From Desarmillaria ectypa (taxonomy: Eukaryota > Basidiomycota > Agaricomycetes > Agaricales > Physalacriaceae): DNA of 64,000 nt. The stretch lies in contig JAUDYN010000001.1 in assembly GCA_030407005.1 (NCBI GenBank), positions 1,240,001-1,304,000 on the forward strand, written 5' to 3'. Both the position numbers and the translations under genes were made by a program. Below, piece by piece: positions 1 through 11,817 of this stretch. Under the pieces are notes generated by a model. The model saw nothing but the letters and a program-made list of their open reading frames with translations, was not told where the DNA came from and made no database searches. The stretch's first letter is position 1, and the number at the start of each line of letters is the position of its first letter.

Positions 1-1373
1 TTCTTACATACACTGTTATTTGAACCAGAAAGAGGAACATGCCGCGGGACCCGGAAGTAAAGGATGCCAGTGCGTGCCGCCGGATATACCCGAGATTTTG
101 TCTTCGCTCACCTCCACCTTACTGCGAGGAAGTTCTTACGACCTCTAGCACGTTGATATTTTGGAAAACCGTCTTCGTACGCGAATAATGTCCGGAAATT
201 TTCCTGTCGTTCCACCTTTAGCTAGCTCCAATTCTAGCTCGGAACATCCTTTCCAACTTCTCGGTCTAAACTACCTTCCTATGAATTTCTTCCCACCATC
301 GAGGGTGTACCTTCGGTGGCTTGAATGCTTCTTATGAGCGAAAATATCGACAGCGTATTGCCATTGCCCAGGGAAAATGGTGCGATGTTTCGGACCAAGA
401 AGATTACGCGTCTCTTCCGAAAATTTGTGCGCATTCTTTCTCTGGCACAAATGCCGGCATTTATAGACACGAAAGCTGTCTAAAACGCCAGGAAGACCTT
501 TATTCTCATTCTCTTCCAATACTCTAACAGATAAGGTATCTTCTCCCGCTTTGAAGGTTGCTCGAGCACTCAACTCTCACAGGTCTAGGCTGGGAGGACA
601 GAATTCGAATTGAGAAAAGGATTGCGCTCTCAATGGCCGCACTTTTCCAGGGAGTCGTACGTTCACTCTGCCCCAAAGCTCCCAGTCTGGCCTAGTCTCA
701 AGTTTTGCTATCACAGATTTTCGGAAAATCCTGTCATTTCAAAACCATTTCGTATCTTCGCAAAAATCGTAGTCATAGCGAGGAAGCCTAGAAGACATAG
801 TTCCCTTTTATCTCCTCCAGCGATTGTCGACTTGTTATCCAGTGACTGGCAAGATTAACGTCAATCAATGTTTAGTCCCGGAAGGTCATGTTCAATTATA
901 TTGGAATATCTTTATCTTATCATCATTCAGGTCAACCAATGAGAACCTTTTACTGGATAAATTATTAGAGAATCTCCATTCTTACTGCGTTTCAAGGTAC
1001 CCTTGCACCTCGTCCTCGTGGGTTTTTTGCTGTATTAACCGAATTTCATAGATCAAACGCTGCGTGAGATCCGTTTTATGTGTGGTCGCAACATGCTAGA
1101 AACCAGAGTCGCGCCAAATAGGACGCGCCAGGGACTTACGCAGCTGTCAATGACGTGACGCGATGACAGCTGCTCGCTTCTTTCCTTTCTACCACCATTT
1201 ACCTCCCCCGCCTAGATTCGGGTCTTCTGTACTTGGCCCTCTCTCTCCGCGTTACACCCGCCTTTTAACATGGTCGATTTTTTTCGACCTCGACATCAAC
1301 AACTACCCAATACTCAACTACTGTACGTGCTAACATTTCGTTTCATTACTATTGCTCACCGTCGTGTAGAACC
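1..1373. other. No confident gene; upstream region of the first ORF
   Basis: No open frame here carries a recognisable domain, and the short frames on both strands overlap each other without a spliceable continuation. The last 170 bases are rich in C and T and lie directly before the ATG of the next gene, which fits a fungal promoter or 5' leader. I see nothing else. Confidence 0.5.
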
Positions 1374-1802
1374 ATGTCTGATGCATCACCAGTGAAGGGC
1401 AAACCAGTCCCCGAAACTTCAAGGCCTCCTTCCTTGCGTCCCAGCTCCCCCTCTTGCTCGCGGAAACGCGTTTCGCAAGCCAGCTTTGCTATATCCCATT
1501 CACCTCCAACGACAGACTCGGACGTGGAACGAGTTTGCAAGCGCCGGAAGGTACTCAGCTCGTCTCCACCGAGTCCTACCGATAGCTTTGCTTCCTCCGA
1601 CTCACTGGAAGAACCTTTAATATTCCAAACACCGTGCGAGTTCGAGTGCGATGATGACCTCGCCATTGCTGCCATCCTTGACGAGCACGCCCACATCCAC
1701 ATACCGGCGATGTCCACGCCAGAGAGGGCACCCGTGCTCCAGGAAGGGTGTAGTCCGTGGTTGAAGAGGGCTGTGAGCCTTAGTCGACGAGACGATAACT
1801 AA
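1374..1802 (+). CDS. Small hypothetical Ser/Pro-rich protein, single exon
   Basis: An uninterrupted 142-codon frame starts in an ACCATGT context and ends in TAA. The protein is rich in Ser and Pro. It has a basic motif near residue 56 (CKRRK), which could act as a nuclear localisation signal, then an acidic patch (DDD around residue 92) and a basic C-terminus containing PWLKRAVSLSRR. No domain was recognised. The opposite strand has a 122-codon frame through the same bases, but the plus frame has the better start context and a C/T-rich leader. It could be a small regulatory or cell-cycle-type disordered protein, but that is only a guess from composition. Confidence 0.5.
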   Translation: MSDASPVKGKPVPETSRPPSLRPSSPSCSRKRVSQASFAISHSPPTTDSDVERVCKRRKVLSSSPPSPTDSFASSDSLEEPLIFQTPCEFECDDDLAIAAILDEHAHIHIPAMSTPERAPVLQEGCSPWLKRAVSLSRRDDN

Positions 1803-3753
1803 TAGTGAGTGTCTCCTGCTCCAATGAGCTGGGCTGGACTGATGAATCTCACAGATGTAGTAATGTCTTGTTTGGGACCGGTTTGTACTGTTACTACATG
1901 CTACTACGGTTTGTATCCTTTCCGCTATACTCGTGCATTACTATGATTATACCATTATCGCCGCACTCCTCCTTCAAGTTTGTCTGGCTCCAAGTTCCTG
2001 GGACACTCCCCTACGGCGCCGTTTCATAGAGCATTAGCGAGTGGGAGCAGGGTGAGGTCGTCCCTCGGGACCGATATGCCTCGACTAAAGCGTTAGTTGT
2101 GATGCCAAGAGCCGCATATTGCCTAAAAGGATCCGCACTCTTTTGGCATCTTAGAGCGAACAAAATAGGCCCTGATAGTGACTGCTGTCGTTTCAGACAG
2201 CTGGACGTTGTTCTCGTGGCCAAAACCCGACGTCGCTTCGTCTCCATTGGGCGTCAGTCGGTTTCCATCGTGCTTCTCATCAGTAACTACGGCTTTTCTA
2301 AAGATGAATCAGGATCAAATTGCAGCTAGGCGAATTTGAAGTAGTTATTCGGCTTGCTGTGGCCATATTCCATCTTAGCATCGCATGTATGGAGAGTAAA
2401 GAGAAAATTTCTCACCCGTACTTTTGTTTTGGAAAAGACCGTCAAGTCGGACCCACGTTTCTAGACTTGTTCGCCATAAGCGAGTACATAAATGTTCCCA
2501 CTCATCCCCGAACTCAGAATGAACCAACCAACAGGACATCTTCACCCGATCACCGTACGTTGACTATCCTCGTGCTAAGTTAAAGGTTTTCTCATCGCAA
2601 ATATCTTTAGCATTTCGCAGCGTCTCTGTAAAGTATTTACCCTAAATCCTATGCAAGCTTGCTCGCTTGCCCTCGCTGTTCACCTCCAAGTACTGCTGGT
2701 CTCCGTCCCATGCACTCCTTCATCGTGCTCGTAGACTCCTCTTGACGCCTGATTCATGGTCGCTGTCTCTGCTCCCCGTGTTGGCTTGATTGCGCGCACG
2801 CTGGGAGCCGGGCACTACGACATGCGTCCCCTTCCTCTGCTGTGGGCTGTGGAATTAGGCGAGGGTCCGGTGCTTTTACCATTTTGGTCGCCATCTAGAA
2901 CCTAAATGACTGAAGGGACGGAAACTGACAACAATTGAATGTATGGCTGAAGAATTCTTATCCGCTCACGAACTTGGTTAATTGTGGGATGGGTTTGGTT
3001 GGAGTACGATAATTGATGACGCGTTTTTATACCTTGCAGGACCCGAGAACTTTGGTACACTATCTGGTCGACATCTGGAGATGTTTCCAGATATTTCCAC
3101 AGCTTTCGAGTGCGTGTTAAAGTAGCAAGCGTCATCAATGTATTTCACTGACACACTTGACACTGGTTTGCCTTCTCGGAACTCACCAGGGGCACCCTGT
3201 ACACTTTCTGTACATTATCTATTCGTTGTATTCTTTAATGACGTCTGGTCTCCCCGACATTTCTGCAGCTGAAGATGGCTCTGCTCAAACTTTTTTTGAA
3301 TCTGTGACGTAAATTTCATTAGGTTCTCCGTTCTGTGTGAGAACCCTATGTGACAGTGATACACATCACCGGGCGCCTGGAACATGATTTCCCCACGATT
3401 TCTCGTCATGCAGCACCAACAGCAACCGATTCATAAAGTTTGTTTCTAAAAGAAACCAATACTCATGAACAATGGCTAGAAGGCTTCAGTGGTGACTGCC
3501 ATTTGCTGGGTGCTGTTGTGCCTCTAGGCTTGAGGCCACGCCCGGTTCTGTTTGATGTACCGTGCGGAAGTCACGCAGAGTGGGATGGCTCCTCTGCAGT
3601 GCACCTCATTAGAAGAAGCAATAGCGTCTGGTCATGTGTTGTGACGACCAGAAATACAGCCCTCTTGCGGGATCACAGAACCGGTATTCAATTGGGTAGT
3701 ATATGGCTCATATAATCTAGAGTGGTTGACGCTTATTCGACGAATCCTCCGCC
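1803..3753. other. Intergenic, about 1.95 kb, no supported gene
   Basis: Only short overlapping frames occur on both strands, none with a recognisable domain or a consistent intron pattern. The final 30 bases before position 3754 form the leader of the BTB gene. Confidence 0.45.
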
Positions 3754-4630
3754 ATGTCCTACGTATCCCTCGAACAGCCGTCAGATGCAGCGCCGATATC
3801 AGGGTCGCCCAGTCGCAGTCAGGACTACTACTGGGAGATTGTCACATTACAGGTAGCTCTGTTTTTGGGTATGATGATAGATAGATAGATATGTCATTCA
3901 TCAGACCTGTAGGTCGAAGATACCCTCTTCCGAATACCAAAGCACCATTTAGTCGGAAAATCAGAGGCGTTTGCTACGATGTTATCCCTGCCTCAAGGTG
4001 GCAACGAACCCGAGGGGTTTAGCGACGATAAGCCCATCCAACTGTCGGGTATCAAGAAAATTGATTTTGAACGACTGCTTCAGATTATTTACCCAATGCG
4101 AGAAATCTATTCTTTGATGACCGCAAGAGGTGCTGACAAAATACAACAGAGATACCACGAAACAGCCTGTTTTGTCCATAAATGGCTGGATTTCCGTTCT
4201 CGCACTCTCCAACATATGGCGGATGACGATACGAAAAACTGCCATCGAACGTTTGACGAGCAGTTTATCGGAGATATCCCCGGTGGAGAGGATCATTCTT
4301 GGCAGAAAATATTCAGTAGCATATTGGATTTCCTCCGGGTACGAAGAACTAGCAAGTCGTGTAGGAGTGGTGTCCTTTGAAGATGCGAAAAGGATTGGTC
4401 TGGGTACGGCGCTGACGATTCAGCACATACGAGAGTCACTTTTCACGGAAGAGATTCAAAAACGAAATCAGGGTTCATATTACTGCGGTAATTGTCGTCG
4501 TTACAAATCCTATAGCGGAATCTACCCTTCAGCTCAGCCATTCGGCTTGGATGCGGTGAAGGAGAAGGTGGAAAGATTTTTCGAAGCCGAGTTGAAAGAT
4601 GTCAAGGGAGAAGGAGCTGCGTTTGAGTAA
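3754..4630 (+). CDS. BTB/POZ-like protein 1, three exons, one GC-AG intron
   Basis: Exons 3754-3852, 3913-4097 and 4150-4630 give 254 aa. The first exon ends in a Y-Y-W motif. The second begins V-E-D-T-L-F-R-I-P and runs through the conserved D-F-E-R-L-L-Q-I-I-Y-P segment, the usual shape of Agaricomycete BTB proteins (substrate adaptor-like or protein-protein interaction domain). Splicing was set by comparison with the paralogue at 10296, which has the same architecture, including W-I-S-x-L-x-L-S-x-x-W in exon 3. Intron 1 contains a short GATA repeat. Intron 2 has no usable GT: the only boundary that restores the conserved frame is GCGAGA...CAACAG. The C-terminal half has a C-G-N-C motif. 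Partners and role are unknown. Confidence 0.75.
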
Positions 4631-5006
4631 TATATATTGGAGATGATAGCATTAGGTTTTGTGCAGTGGAAAAGCCCTCTTGTATATGTACTGACTGTCT
4701 CGATTTAACGCATAATAAATTATGCAGTCGTAAGGTGTTTGCGAGTATTATTGTGCGACCAGCTGCGGGCCGGAGGAGGCCATCTTAGAGGAGACGGGAA
4801 TCACGGGGTCGAAAGCTAGGACAATTGAATTCTCACCCGAACCACCATCATCTCCACATGCACGTCTGTGTATCACCGACTAGAACCACCACACACTAGG
4901 CGAAGCACTTGCGCTTATCTTCTTGGTGAGCTTGCCTACTCAAGAGTTCATCTGCATCCAGGTCTCATGTTTGGCTTTCGAGCTACCGGAAATAAAAAAT
5001 CCCCTC

Positions 5007-6426
5007 ATGACCCCAATTCCTCCAGAACTTGTGTTAGAAATCCTGACATACATAAGTGGATGTCGCGATGATATTAGGGCATGCTGTCTCGTCTGTCATA
5101 CTTGGCGTCAGCTTGCCCAACCCTTTGTCTTTTCCGAACTATCCCTGTCCCTCGAATCGCATTGCCACCCTTGGAACCGAAAATTTGCCATATATCCTCG
5201 CCTCGCCCAGTATGTCACTCGCCTGAACCTGTGGGGCGGAAACTGGGGGAAACCAGATGCTGTATTATTTGTCGAAGTCCAACCTCCATTTCTTGAAGGC
5301 CCTGCGACGTTGGAGCTCATACGCCGGCTCCCAAATATCAAGTACTTGAAAATCCACGACTTTTTCTTACCAAGCGAGAGGGAGATAGAGGTTCTATGCC
5401 ATTTCACGCGGTTGGAGTGGCTAGAAATGTACGAGGTGATGTTCAGCCAACCAGCAGACTTGTTGGATCTCATGTCGCAATTGGTCAATCTGAAGGGCCT
5501 CCATATCATGGACATAGAAGTCAGAAGTCCTACTGAAGAGCCAATTGGACCTGCACTCCATAATTACGTCGACGCCATTCCGAAACGGCTAAGGAATCTC
5601 AAGCTCCAAGACCCTACTGAAAGCTTATATATCCTCTCCTGGCTTTTAGGAGGAGCTTTTGATCTCGGTGACCTCACCTACCTCACCTTATCTTGGGAAT
5701 CCTTCCAGACGAAACGCGATCCTGCAGGACCTCAATTTTCTTCCTATATCGATTCTTTTATCAGTACAGTCGGTGTTGGGGTCAAACATCTATGGCTTAA
5801 CATTGAAACATGGGATCACAACGCGGAATTGCACGTCAATTGCATGCTAGGTGAGTGCGTCGGTCTTCTTGAATAGTCATCGTTTATTCAATCTGCACTC
5901 AGAACATTTCATTTCGAAGGGAACATTAGGCAGCTTTACAGCAATAGAAACCCTGGATATCCACTCAATAAACCCTTATATCAACAATGATGCAGGACAT
6001 CTAGTTGACATTGAACGTCTTCTTTACCACGTCACGCTCCCAAACCTCCAGAAAATATGCATCACAATGCGCTTCACCCTGAACACCGCCGACCATCTCC
6101 CATCCTACAAAGAGCTTCCCGTCTGGGCTAGTCTCGATAAACTCCTCGCCAGCTCAAAGTTTCTGTCTCTTCAACAGCTCCTGTTGCTCATCGAGGTTAA
6201 AAGTATCCATTGGGATGCTCACAAATTCGGGCTGAGGTTCGAAGACTCCGATTCCGACGACGAGGATGCTCTTGGTATTGTCATCCCGCCGCTGGTCACC
6301 AGACACCCATGGCCAGAGTGTCCTCCGACGGTGGATGATGTTGCTGCCATGATCACAGAGCAAATGCCGAAATTGGCGTCTCGGAGATGTTTGCTGTTTC
6401 GCCCTGCTGAGATGGGCCGATTCTAA
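5007..6426 (+). CDS. F-box-like/LRR-like protein
   Basis: Two exons, 5007-5850 and 5903-6426, give 455 aa; the 52-nt intron has GTGAGT/CAG ends. The first in-frame ATG is followed at once by I-P-P-E-L-V-L-E-I-L-T-Y-I, the classic start of an F-box, then C-C-L-V-C-H-T-W-R-Q-L-A. The rest has irregular leucine-rich segments. F-box proteins recruit substrates to SCF ubiquitin ligases through Skp1; the substrate cannot be inferred. An out-of-frame ATG at about 4968 opens a short upstream frame that could act as a uORF. The acidic stretch near residue 385 (D-S-D-S-D-D-E-D) is unusual but common in this expanded family. Confidence 0.75.
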
Positions 6427-6851
6427 TGCACCGGGGAAGTATATTAGAAGCAGTGCTTCTACTCGATTCTATCGGATTGTCTCCGTTGAATGTGATATCC
6501 ATAAACGGACTCTACATAATCGAAGGACCAATCCCCAACGCTTCTCCCATGGACCCTACCTTATCATTCTATGATGCGATAACGACTCGGAGGCATCTCA
6601 TCGATATGCCCTTCTCTCTTGAACATGAACATGCAAGACGAGAAAACTGAACAAATTTGTCTACCACCCGCTCCGCTACCGACCGATGCATGTGATCCCG
6701 CATCTGACATGCCCCATCCTCCTCCTGCAAATATGCCTCCTCCAATGCAAACGTCTAATTACTAAGTAAGTGCAGCGCTCTAGCGTCCTATCAGGGTTTT
6801 CATATTTTTTTAGTACACGGGCGACCAGCCATACATGTATCCCCTGGTCGC
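6427..6851. other. Intergenic spacer
   Basis: Spacer between the F-box-like gene and the duplicated segment. Short frames only, nothing recognisable. Confidence 0.4.
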
Positions 6852-7207
6852 GGCTTCATTTGTCGGATGAAGCCACTTTTCTTCTCTTCCTTCTCGTTCC
6901 TCTACCACTTCTACACTCGCTATCCATGGCGTCGACAGACGATGAGAAGGTCGTCGTCGAGACTCTCACAGCATACCTGAACGGACTTGCCCTCGAGGCT
7001 TTGGTACATGGTGAATACATCAAAGAAATTAATGCATTCAGTACTGACCGAGTTGCTGAAGGAATGTATACGTCTCTTGTTGGAGTGACGCTTTGGTACA
7101 TCTGTACGACATGAAAAAACCTCCATATCCCCCTCAATTACTGACTCCGATGGCAGTCATCAGTCCCACCATCCTCCTACCGAAGAGTCACATAAACACG
7201 ATGTCTA
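6852..7207 (+). pseudogene. Truncated duplicate of the 5' end of the multi-TM gene at 11890
   Basis: Nearly the same sequence as 11818-12171: 5' leader, ATG at 6926, first exon (MASTDDEKVVVETL...), first intron, second exon and second-intron acceptor, with scattered substitutions. Homology stops about 35 nt into exon 3. The downstream TM-coding exons are absent, so only about 45 codons of the family remain. The upstream limit coincides with a hairpin, GGCTTCAT-N7-ATGAAGCC. I infer a partial duplication whose 3' part was lost. An expressed short peptide cannot be excluded but has no support. Confidence 0.8.
6852..7207 (+). repeat. Direct repeat, copy A (partner 11818-12171)
   Basis: About 355 bp repeated in the same orientation roughly 5 kb downstream. 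Both copies start exactly at an 8-bp inverted repeat with a 7-nt loop (6852-6874 and 11818-11840). Confidence 0.85.
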
Positions 7208-7487
7208 GGTTATCAATGTTGAATGCGAATCCACCAGCCACTATAATCCTGGTCTCATTCGATGCTTCTTCTCTCATGGACCCTATCACTCTAGGATGTG
7301 GTAGTAAGGGCGAGGTGGGCAAGACTGTTAACGCAAGGCAGAAAGTTGATACGTTGGCGCCTACGTACAAAGCAGCCTATTGACCAGCCTCTTCTCTTTC
7401 GAACATGCACAACGAAAACATGTTCTCAGCTGTCGATGTCGAGGCCTAAATTAGCTGTATCTGACTCCGAGGACTTGCTTCCATGAA

Positions 7488-7712
7488 CTAGGAATGCGAC
7501 CTACTAAGAAACGAGTGTCTTCCTCGTGCATTCATTTTGCTCACGGACTGGGCTACAGATTGAGTATGAACTACTCCGTGCACCAAGGTACCAGATATCG
7601 AGAATTCGGAAACTTTCAGAGCCATGTTCATACTGCCGCAAAGTCGCTGGAGGAATTGATACCGGTCCTAAAGGGCTCGATGTGGGTGGATGATGACGCG
7701 TATAAGCAATAG
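7488..7712 (+). pseudogene. BTB gene relic
   Basis: Bases around 7575-7650 align with the exon-2 start of BTB gene 2 (10540-10610): both carry a CGTGC(A/G)CCAAG run, later 'CAGAGCCATGTTC', with small indels between. In copy B that region encodes L-F-R-A-P-R-Y-Q ... F-R-A-M-F; here the frame is broken and no BTB core follows. Being next to the truncated multi-TM duplicate, it suggests that BTB and multi-TM sequence moved together. Limits are approximate. Confidence 0.55.
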
Positions 7713-8000
7713 CGCTGTCTCACGGGGAGCGCCAATTAGAGATCAATGCGGTTGGACCCTACGATATCCCGGCGGCGGTCGTAATAGAGTCTAAGACAGG
7801 AAAAACTCAGAAGTAATCGTTATGCTATCCAGCATTCTTCAAAAGGAAGACGTCCTTTGACTTTTATTGACATTGATAATAAACAGCAAAAAGTACGCAA
7901 TATCAACGTCAATACGAAGGAGACTAATTAGGGTGCCCCTCAGAACGGAGTTGGACTATCGCTTCCCCCATCGAGCCTGCTTTTGATTATCACCTTAATG
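7713..8000. other. Spacer between BTB relic and P450 relic
   Basis: No gene recognised. A few possible 3' codons of the minus-strand P450 lie near 7945-8050. Confidence 0.35.
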
Positions 8001-9557
8001 TCGTTCAAGGGAACAGAGATACTAACGGTGGGAATGTCTAGGTTAGGACTGGGAAGTTTAACCTCCCACTAGTTGGATATTATACTTGAAGAGAAGCGTT
8101 CTCATAGCGAAAAATCGACCAGGGCAGATGTATCTGCCTCCTCCGAACAGTCGGAGATTCTTCGCGTCTCCTCTCAACAGGCCACCTACGGGTTCTCGTA
8201 TGAACCTTTCCGGGACGAATTCTGCCGCGTCTGGTCCCCATATATCTGTATCGCCGTGGACAGTGCGAACAGGGCACATGACCACACCACCACCTTTATG
8301 GAAAGTGAAGCCGGAAATGATGGTGTCTTCCATTACAAGTCGCATTGGAACTGTTAACGCAAACAGGCGGAGAGTTTCGTATAAAGTAGAACGAAGGAGA
8401 GGGTCGCTGACTAAGAGTTCCAGATGAGTGACTTCTCCTCTGCTATTGAATGCTAGGGCAATGGACTTGCGAATGCGATCTGCGAGTCCAGGAATTGTTA
8501 CAGCCTGCAACAGAAGCCAAAAGGACGCGAGATTGGTGTTAAATTGGTACCTGCCATCATGAAAAAGCTCAGTATATGCCGAAACTGCTTATCCAGAGAC
8601 ACTCATGCAAACCAGCTACCGCATATTCCAGCACCGATATCATAATCGCACGTCACGCCCGCTTCCACCATCTTCCTTTCGAGCGCTGTTACCCACCAGA
8701 TAACATCCTGCTGTTTCATCTCTCTATCCTGGTACACCCTTGTGAATGCTCGAATGAGCCTGTCCCTGTTTTCATACTGCTTTCTCGAGAAAAAACGTGG
8801 AAGGCCAATCATGAAGGTAGGGAGATCAAGGGTAAACTGGTGAAATGAGCGAGAAGATTAGGCTCTTCTTCCAGTATGTGGGAACCCATCATGACAACTG
8901 TTGATGCAGTGCCCAGGATAGTCCTCATCCAGTCCTGCCGTTGAACTTCTACATTTTGGCGTCTTCCTTGGCGAGCTCTACTCCAAAATAATGGAGGAAC
9001 CCTCTTTCAGCGCGTTGTAGTAAAACGAATGGATGCTATCTAGCAAGGAAGAGTTTTGGCCGTCTGGGTTGCGGGCGATGCCATCTAGGCTTTCCTTTGA
9101 AATGTTGAAGAGAATGTCAAGACCGTACAATACGAGGGGTCCAACCGGAAAGGTTTTAGCGCAGAACACGGCCGAAATGTCTCTGGATGCCGTTACGACC
9201 TAGAGGCAAATGATTGGGTGGGGCTGATAATGTAGATATGGATAATACACGAAGTATACTCGTTGCCCAAATAGGGTAAGCGACACTGGTCGAGCATCAC
9301 TAGATAAAATCCTGCCATAAGGTCAACTATAATTTCTTGAAACAAAACTGAGAGATATCGACGTACCTTGCCGAATTGAAAAGTTCCTTCAACCACCATT
9401 TGTACGATAAGGCATGTCCCACTAAAGGTACCCAATAGGGAAACATAGGTGGTTCATTGAGCGCTCGGACCCGAGCGTTCCGCCGCTGATGAAGGGATAA
9501 AATGGTGGCAACGCCTACAGCAATAATAGCGATATAAACACTGGTGGTGCTGAACAT
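8000..9557 (-). pseudogene. Decayed cytochrome P450
   Basis: Read on the minus strand, the order of a P450 is kept. It has an N-terminal membrane anchor from 9557 (I-A-I-I-A-V-G-V-A-T-I), a Pro-rich hinge (E-P-P-M-F-P-Y-W-V-P), an N-T-N-L-A-S-F-W I-helix block near 8550, an E-T-L-R (ExxR) motif, and the haem-binding F-G-G-G-R-Y-I-C-P-G-R near 8120 with the Cys thiolate ligand. Conserved blocks lie in different frames with no room for introns: near 8840-8847 the frame shifts between L-L-A-H and F-T-L-D-L-P-T-F, and near 8950-8990 it changes twice. The C-terminal exon also cannot be joined with a normal intron. The I-helix style resembles CYP7/CYP8-like fungal enzymes. Best read as a pseudogene, unless sequencing errors explain the shifts. 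Confidence 0.75.
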
Positions 9558-10295
9558 AATCGAGGAAAACTACATGGCACTAGCGTCAGAGGGCTCGTGC
9601 GTCTGCTCCTTCTCCTGCCACGTTTCGATTCCTTGCTTCGACTGAGTCTTTGTTGACGTCAAATATCGACGATGGCGACCATAGTTAGAAGCATTCACGA
9701 GAAGTACGTCCCTTTGTGAGGTTTTCCCCAAGTCCATCTATGATATGTCTACAAAGACCTTAACCGTATGGACGAGGTTCTCTTCTACAATTATTGCAGT
9801 GAAAACTCCCGCTGCAATGCCCTAGCTAGCATATACCCCACCTAGCATCACTTGCAGAGGATCACTGGGGTTGCCTGATTGTAGAAGGTCTTCACAGCTT
9901 ACCGTACGGTATTCGGAGTTGTGATGAGTCCATCTCGTGATAACTGCTATCCGCTATGCAGTAAACTCTCCCGTATGATAGTACCATGTGCGTTGAAATT
10001 ACCGTCAGCGTTGTGGGGACGACCTCACGTTCGATTCTCTCGTTGTAGACAGATTCAAAAGAGACAATCTCTCTCTTTTATTTGATCTGGTCGTATTTTG
10101 AAGAGAATCACAATTGCTGGCTTACCGACCCGTTTGTGGGCTCAAGGCAGCGGTACGATGAATGGTATGCATGCCATTTGTGGATGCAATTGATTAAATA
10201 AATGGAGAAGCTTCGTTGGTACTGGATGTGAAACTTGTGAAGTAGCCTGAGGCGCACGAGGCACGCTCATCGATTAGCCTCTTCCTTTGACTATC
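9558..10295. other. Intergenic, shared upstream region of the P450 relic and BTB gene 2
   Basis: About 740 bp with no domain-bearing frame on either strand. It separates two divergently oriented genes and probably contains both promoters, but no clear TATA element is visible. Confidence 0.4.
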
Positions 10296-11222
10296 ATGTA
10301 CGCAGAGATCATTGAGGAGAAGGGGTCACCATCAGTATATCAGTTGTCAATCGAGGCAGCGGCGACCCCGCCTGTTGTCCCGCCACCCGACATCCCACCA
10401 TCTCTCTCACCAGCAATGGAGGAGGCGGTATACGTCAGAAACAAGAACTTTTACTGGGAAAACAGTATCTTCTTGGTTGGTGTCATTTACATAGTAGTCA
10501 TTTAATTCAGCTGACAAGAGGGATCGAAGGTCGAGGACGAGCTCTTTCGTGCGCCAAGATATCAGTTCATCAAACATTCAGAAACATTCAGAGCCATGTT
10601 CGCTCTTCCCCAAGCAGATGCTGATGCGGTCGAAGGCAATACCGATGACAAGCCCATTTGTTTGTACGGTGTCAGCAAAATTGATTTCGAGCGACTGTTG
10701 AATTTCATGTATCCTTTGTATGGCTGCTGCTGCTTGATTATATGTTTGATCTCATGCATGTCCAGGGACATTCCTCCTGTATTGAAAAGGACGTTGAAGG
10801 AATGGATCTCGATACTGAAGCTCTCCACGATGTGGGTGATGACAGAGATACGCAACAGCGCGATCTTTCATATCATGGAGCGTAATCAGGAGGTTGAAGC
10901 AGTAGAGCGGATCACCTTGGGAAGAAGTCACGACGTCCCAACATTGGTGAGGTCCGGACTCGTCACTCTGGTTAACCAAGACGGAGGGGTTTCTGAGCAG
11001 CAAGCAGTGCTTCTTGGCTGGGAAACGGCACTGCGTATCCAATGGGTGCGGGACAAGTTAATGTCGTCGCGAGGTTATTCGTGCACCTTTGACGAAAACC
11101 AAATACGTACTGCAGCGACGAGCGTGTTCTGCGGGGAGTCGAGTTGGTCGTTCGAGTCGGAGATTTTTGAGCCGGGTGCTCCTAAACGCAAAGGGGGAAG
11201 GCGAGGTGGTAGAAAATCTTGA
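10296..11222 (+). CDS. BTB/POZ-like protein 2, three exons
   Basis: Exons 10296-10475, 10530-10717 and 10766-11222 give 274 aa. After a Pro-rich N-terminus (V-V-P-P-P-D-I-P-P) comes F-Y-W-E, then V-E-D-E-L-F-R-A-P, D-K-P-I-C-L-Y-G-V and D-F-E-R-L-L-N-F-M-Y-P, matching BTB gene 1 exon for exon. The C-terminus is basic (K-R-K-G-G-R-R-G-G-R-K). Intron 2 here has a normal GTATGG donor where gene 1 has GC. Intron 2 is 48 nt and stop-free, so its retention would keep the frame. Likely a protein-interaction adaptor of unknown target. Confidence 0.75.
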
Positions 11223-11817
11223 GGATAGCTATATAATAGTCCAAACGAAAGACTTTACCAAGAATTCCATGGTTTCACAAATAAGTGTAGCAAGGAGGCC
11301 GACGTATGAACTTTGAATCGCCGCTAGAATTCTGTGCCGAACATACGGTCGTTAACAAGCCATGGTCTTGTCCATGTCTGTAGCCTGCATGGAATGTCCT
11401 TGATAATCATTTTCTTCATTCCATTTCGCTTTCCTCGCTGCAAGAGAACTACCACGATGGTCAAATTCGAGAAACTAGATATTCCGTATTTTAAGCGTGA
11501 TTTTATGTCCGCACTGCCATGTACAGAAGGAGAATAGTTCAGGAAAGATGAACCTTGTGGATTTTGGGGTGAGCTTTTTCGCCACATACTTTGCAGATTA
11601 TTTCTGATGGCTCTTCATTCCCTCCAAGTCGATACTTGTGGCAAGCACTCAGTGGGCGAGACAGAGCGACGAAGAAGTACCGAGTACTGCTCTCAGAGAA
11701 ATAGGCTTGGGATGATGATAAGAGGGACCAGCAACCCATTGACATTAGTCCCGCAGGGCAGTGTAGGTCTGCCAGTCGCGATATATTATCCGATATGTTA
11801 CTCGAACAGACCCACGT
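11223..11817. other. Intergenic between BTB gene 2 and the multi-TM gene
   Basis: Short frames only, without recognisable motifs. The distal end abuts the hairpin that starts the duplicated leader. Confidence 0.4.

Noticed and set aside
3878..3894. GATA repeat as a regulatory site
   Set aside because: Only about four units inside an intron; ordinary microsatellite.
10030..10055. T-loop-like GTTCGATTCTC as a tRNA sign
   Set aside because: No matching acceptor, D or anticodon stems can be drawn around it.
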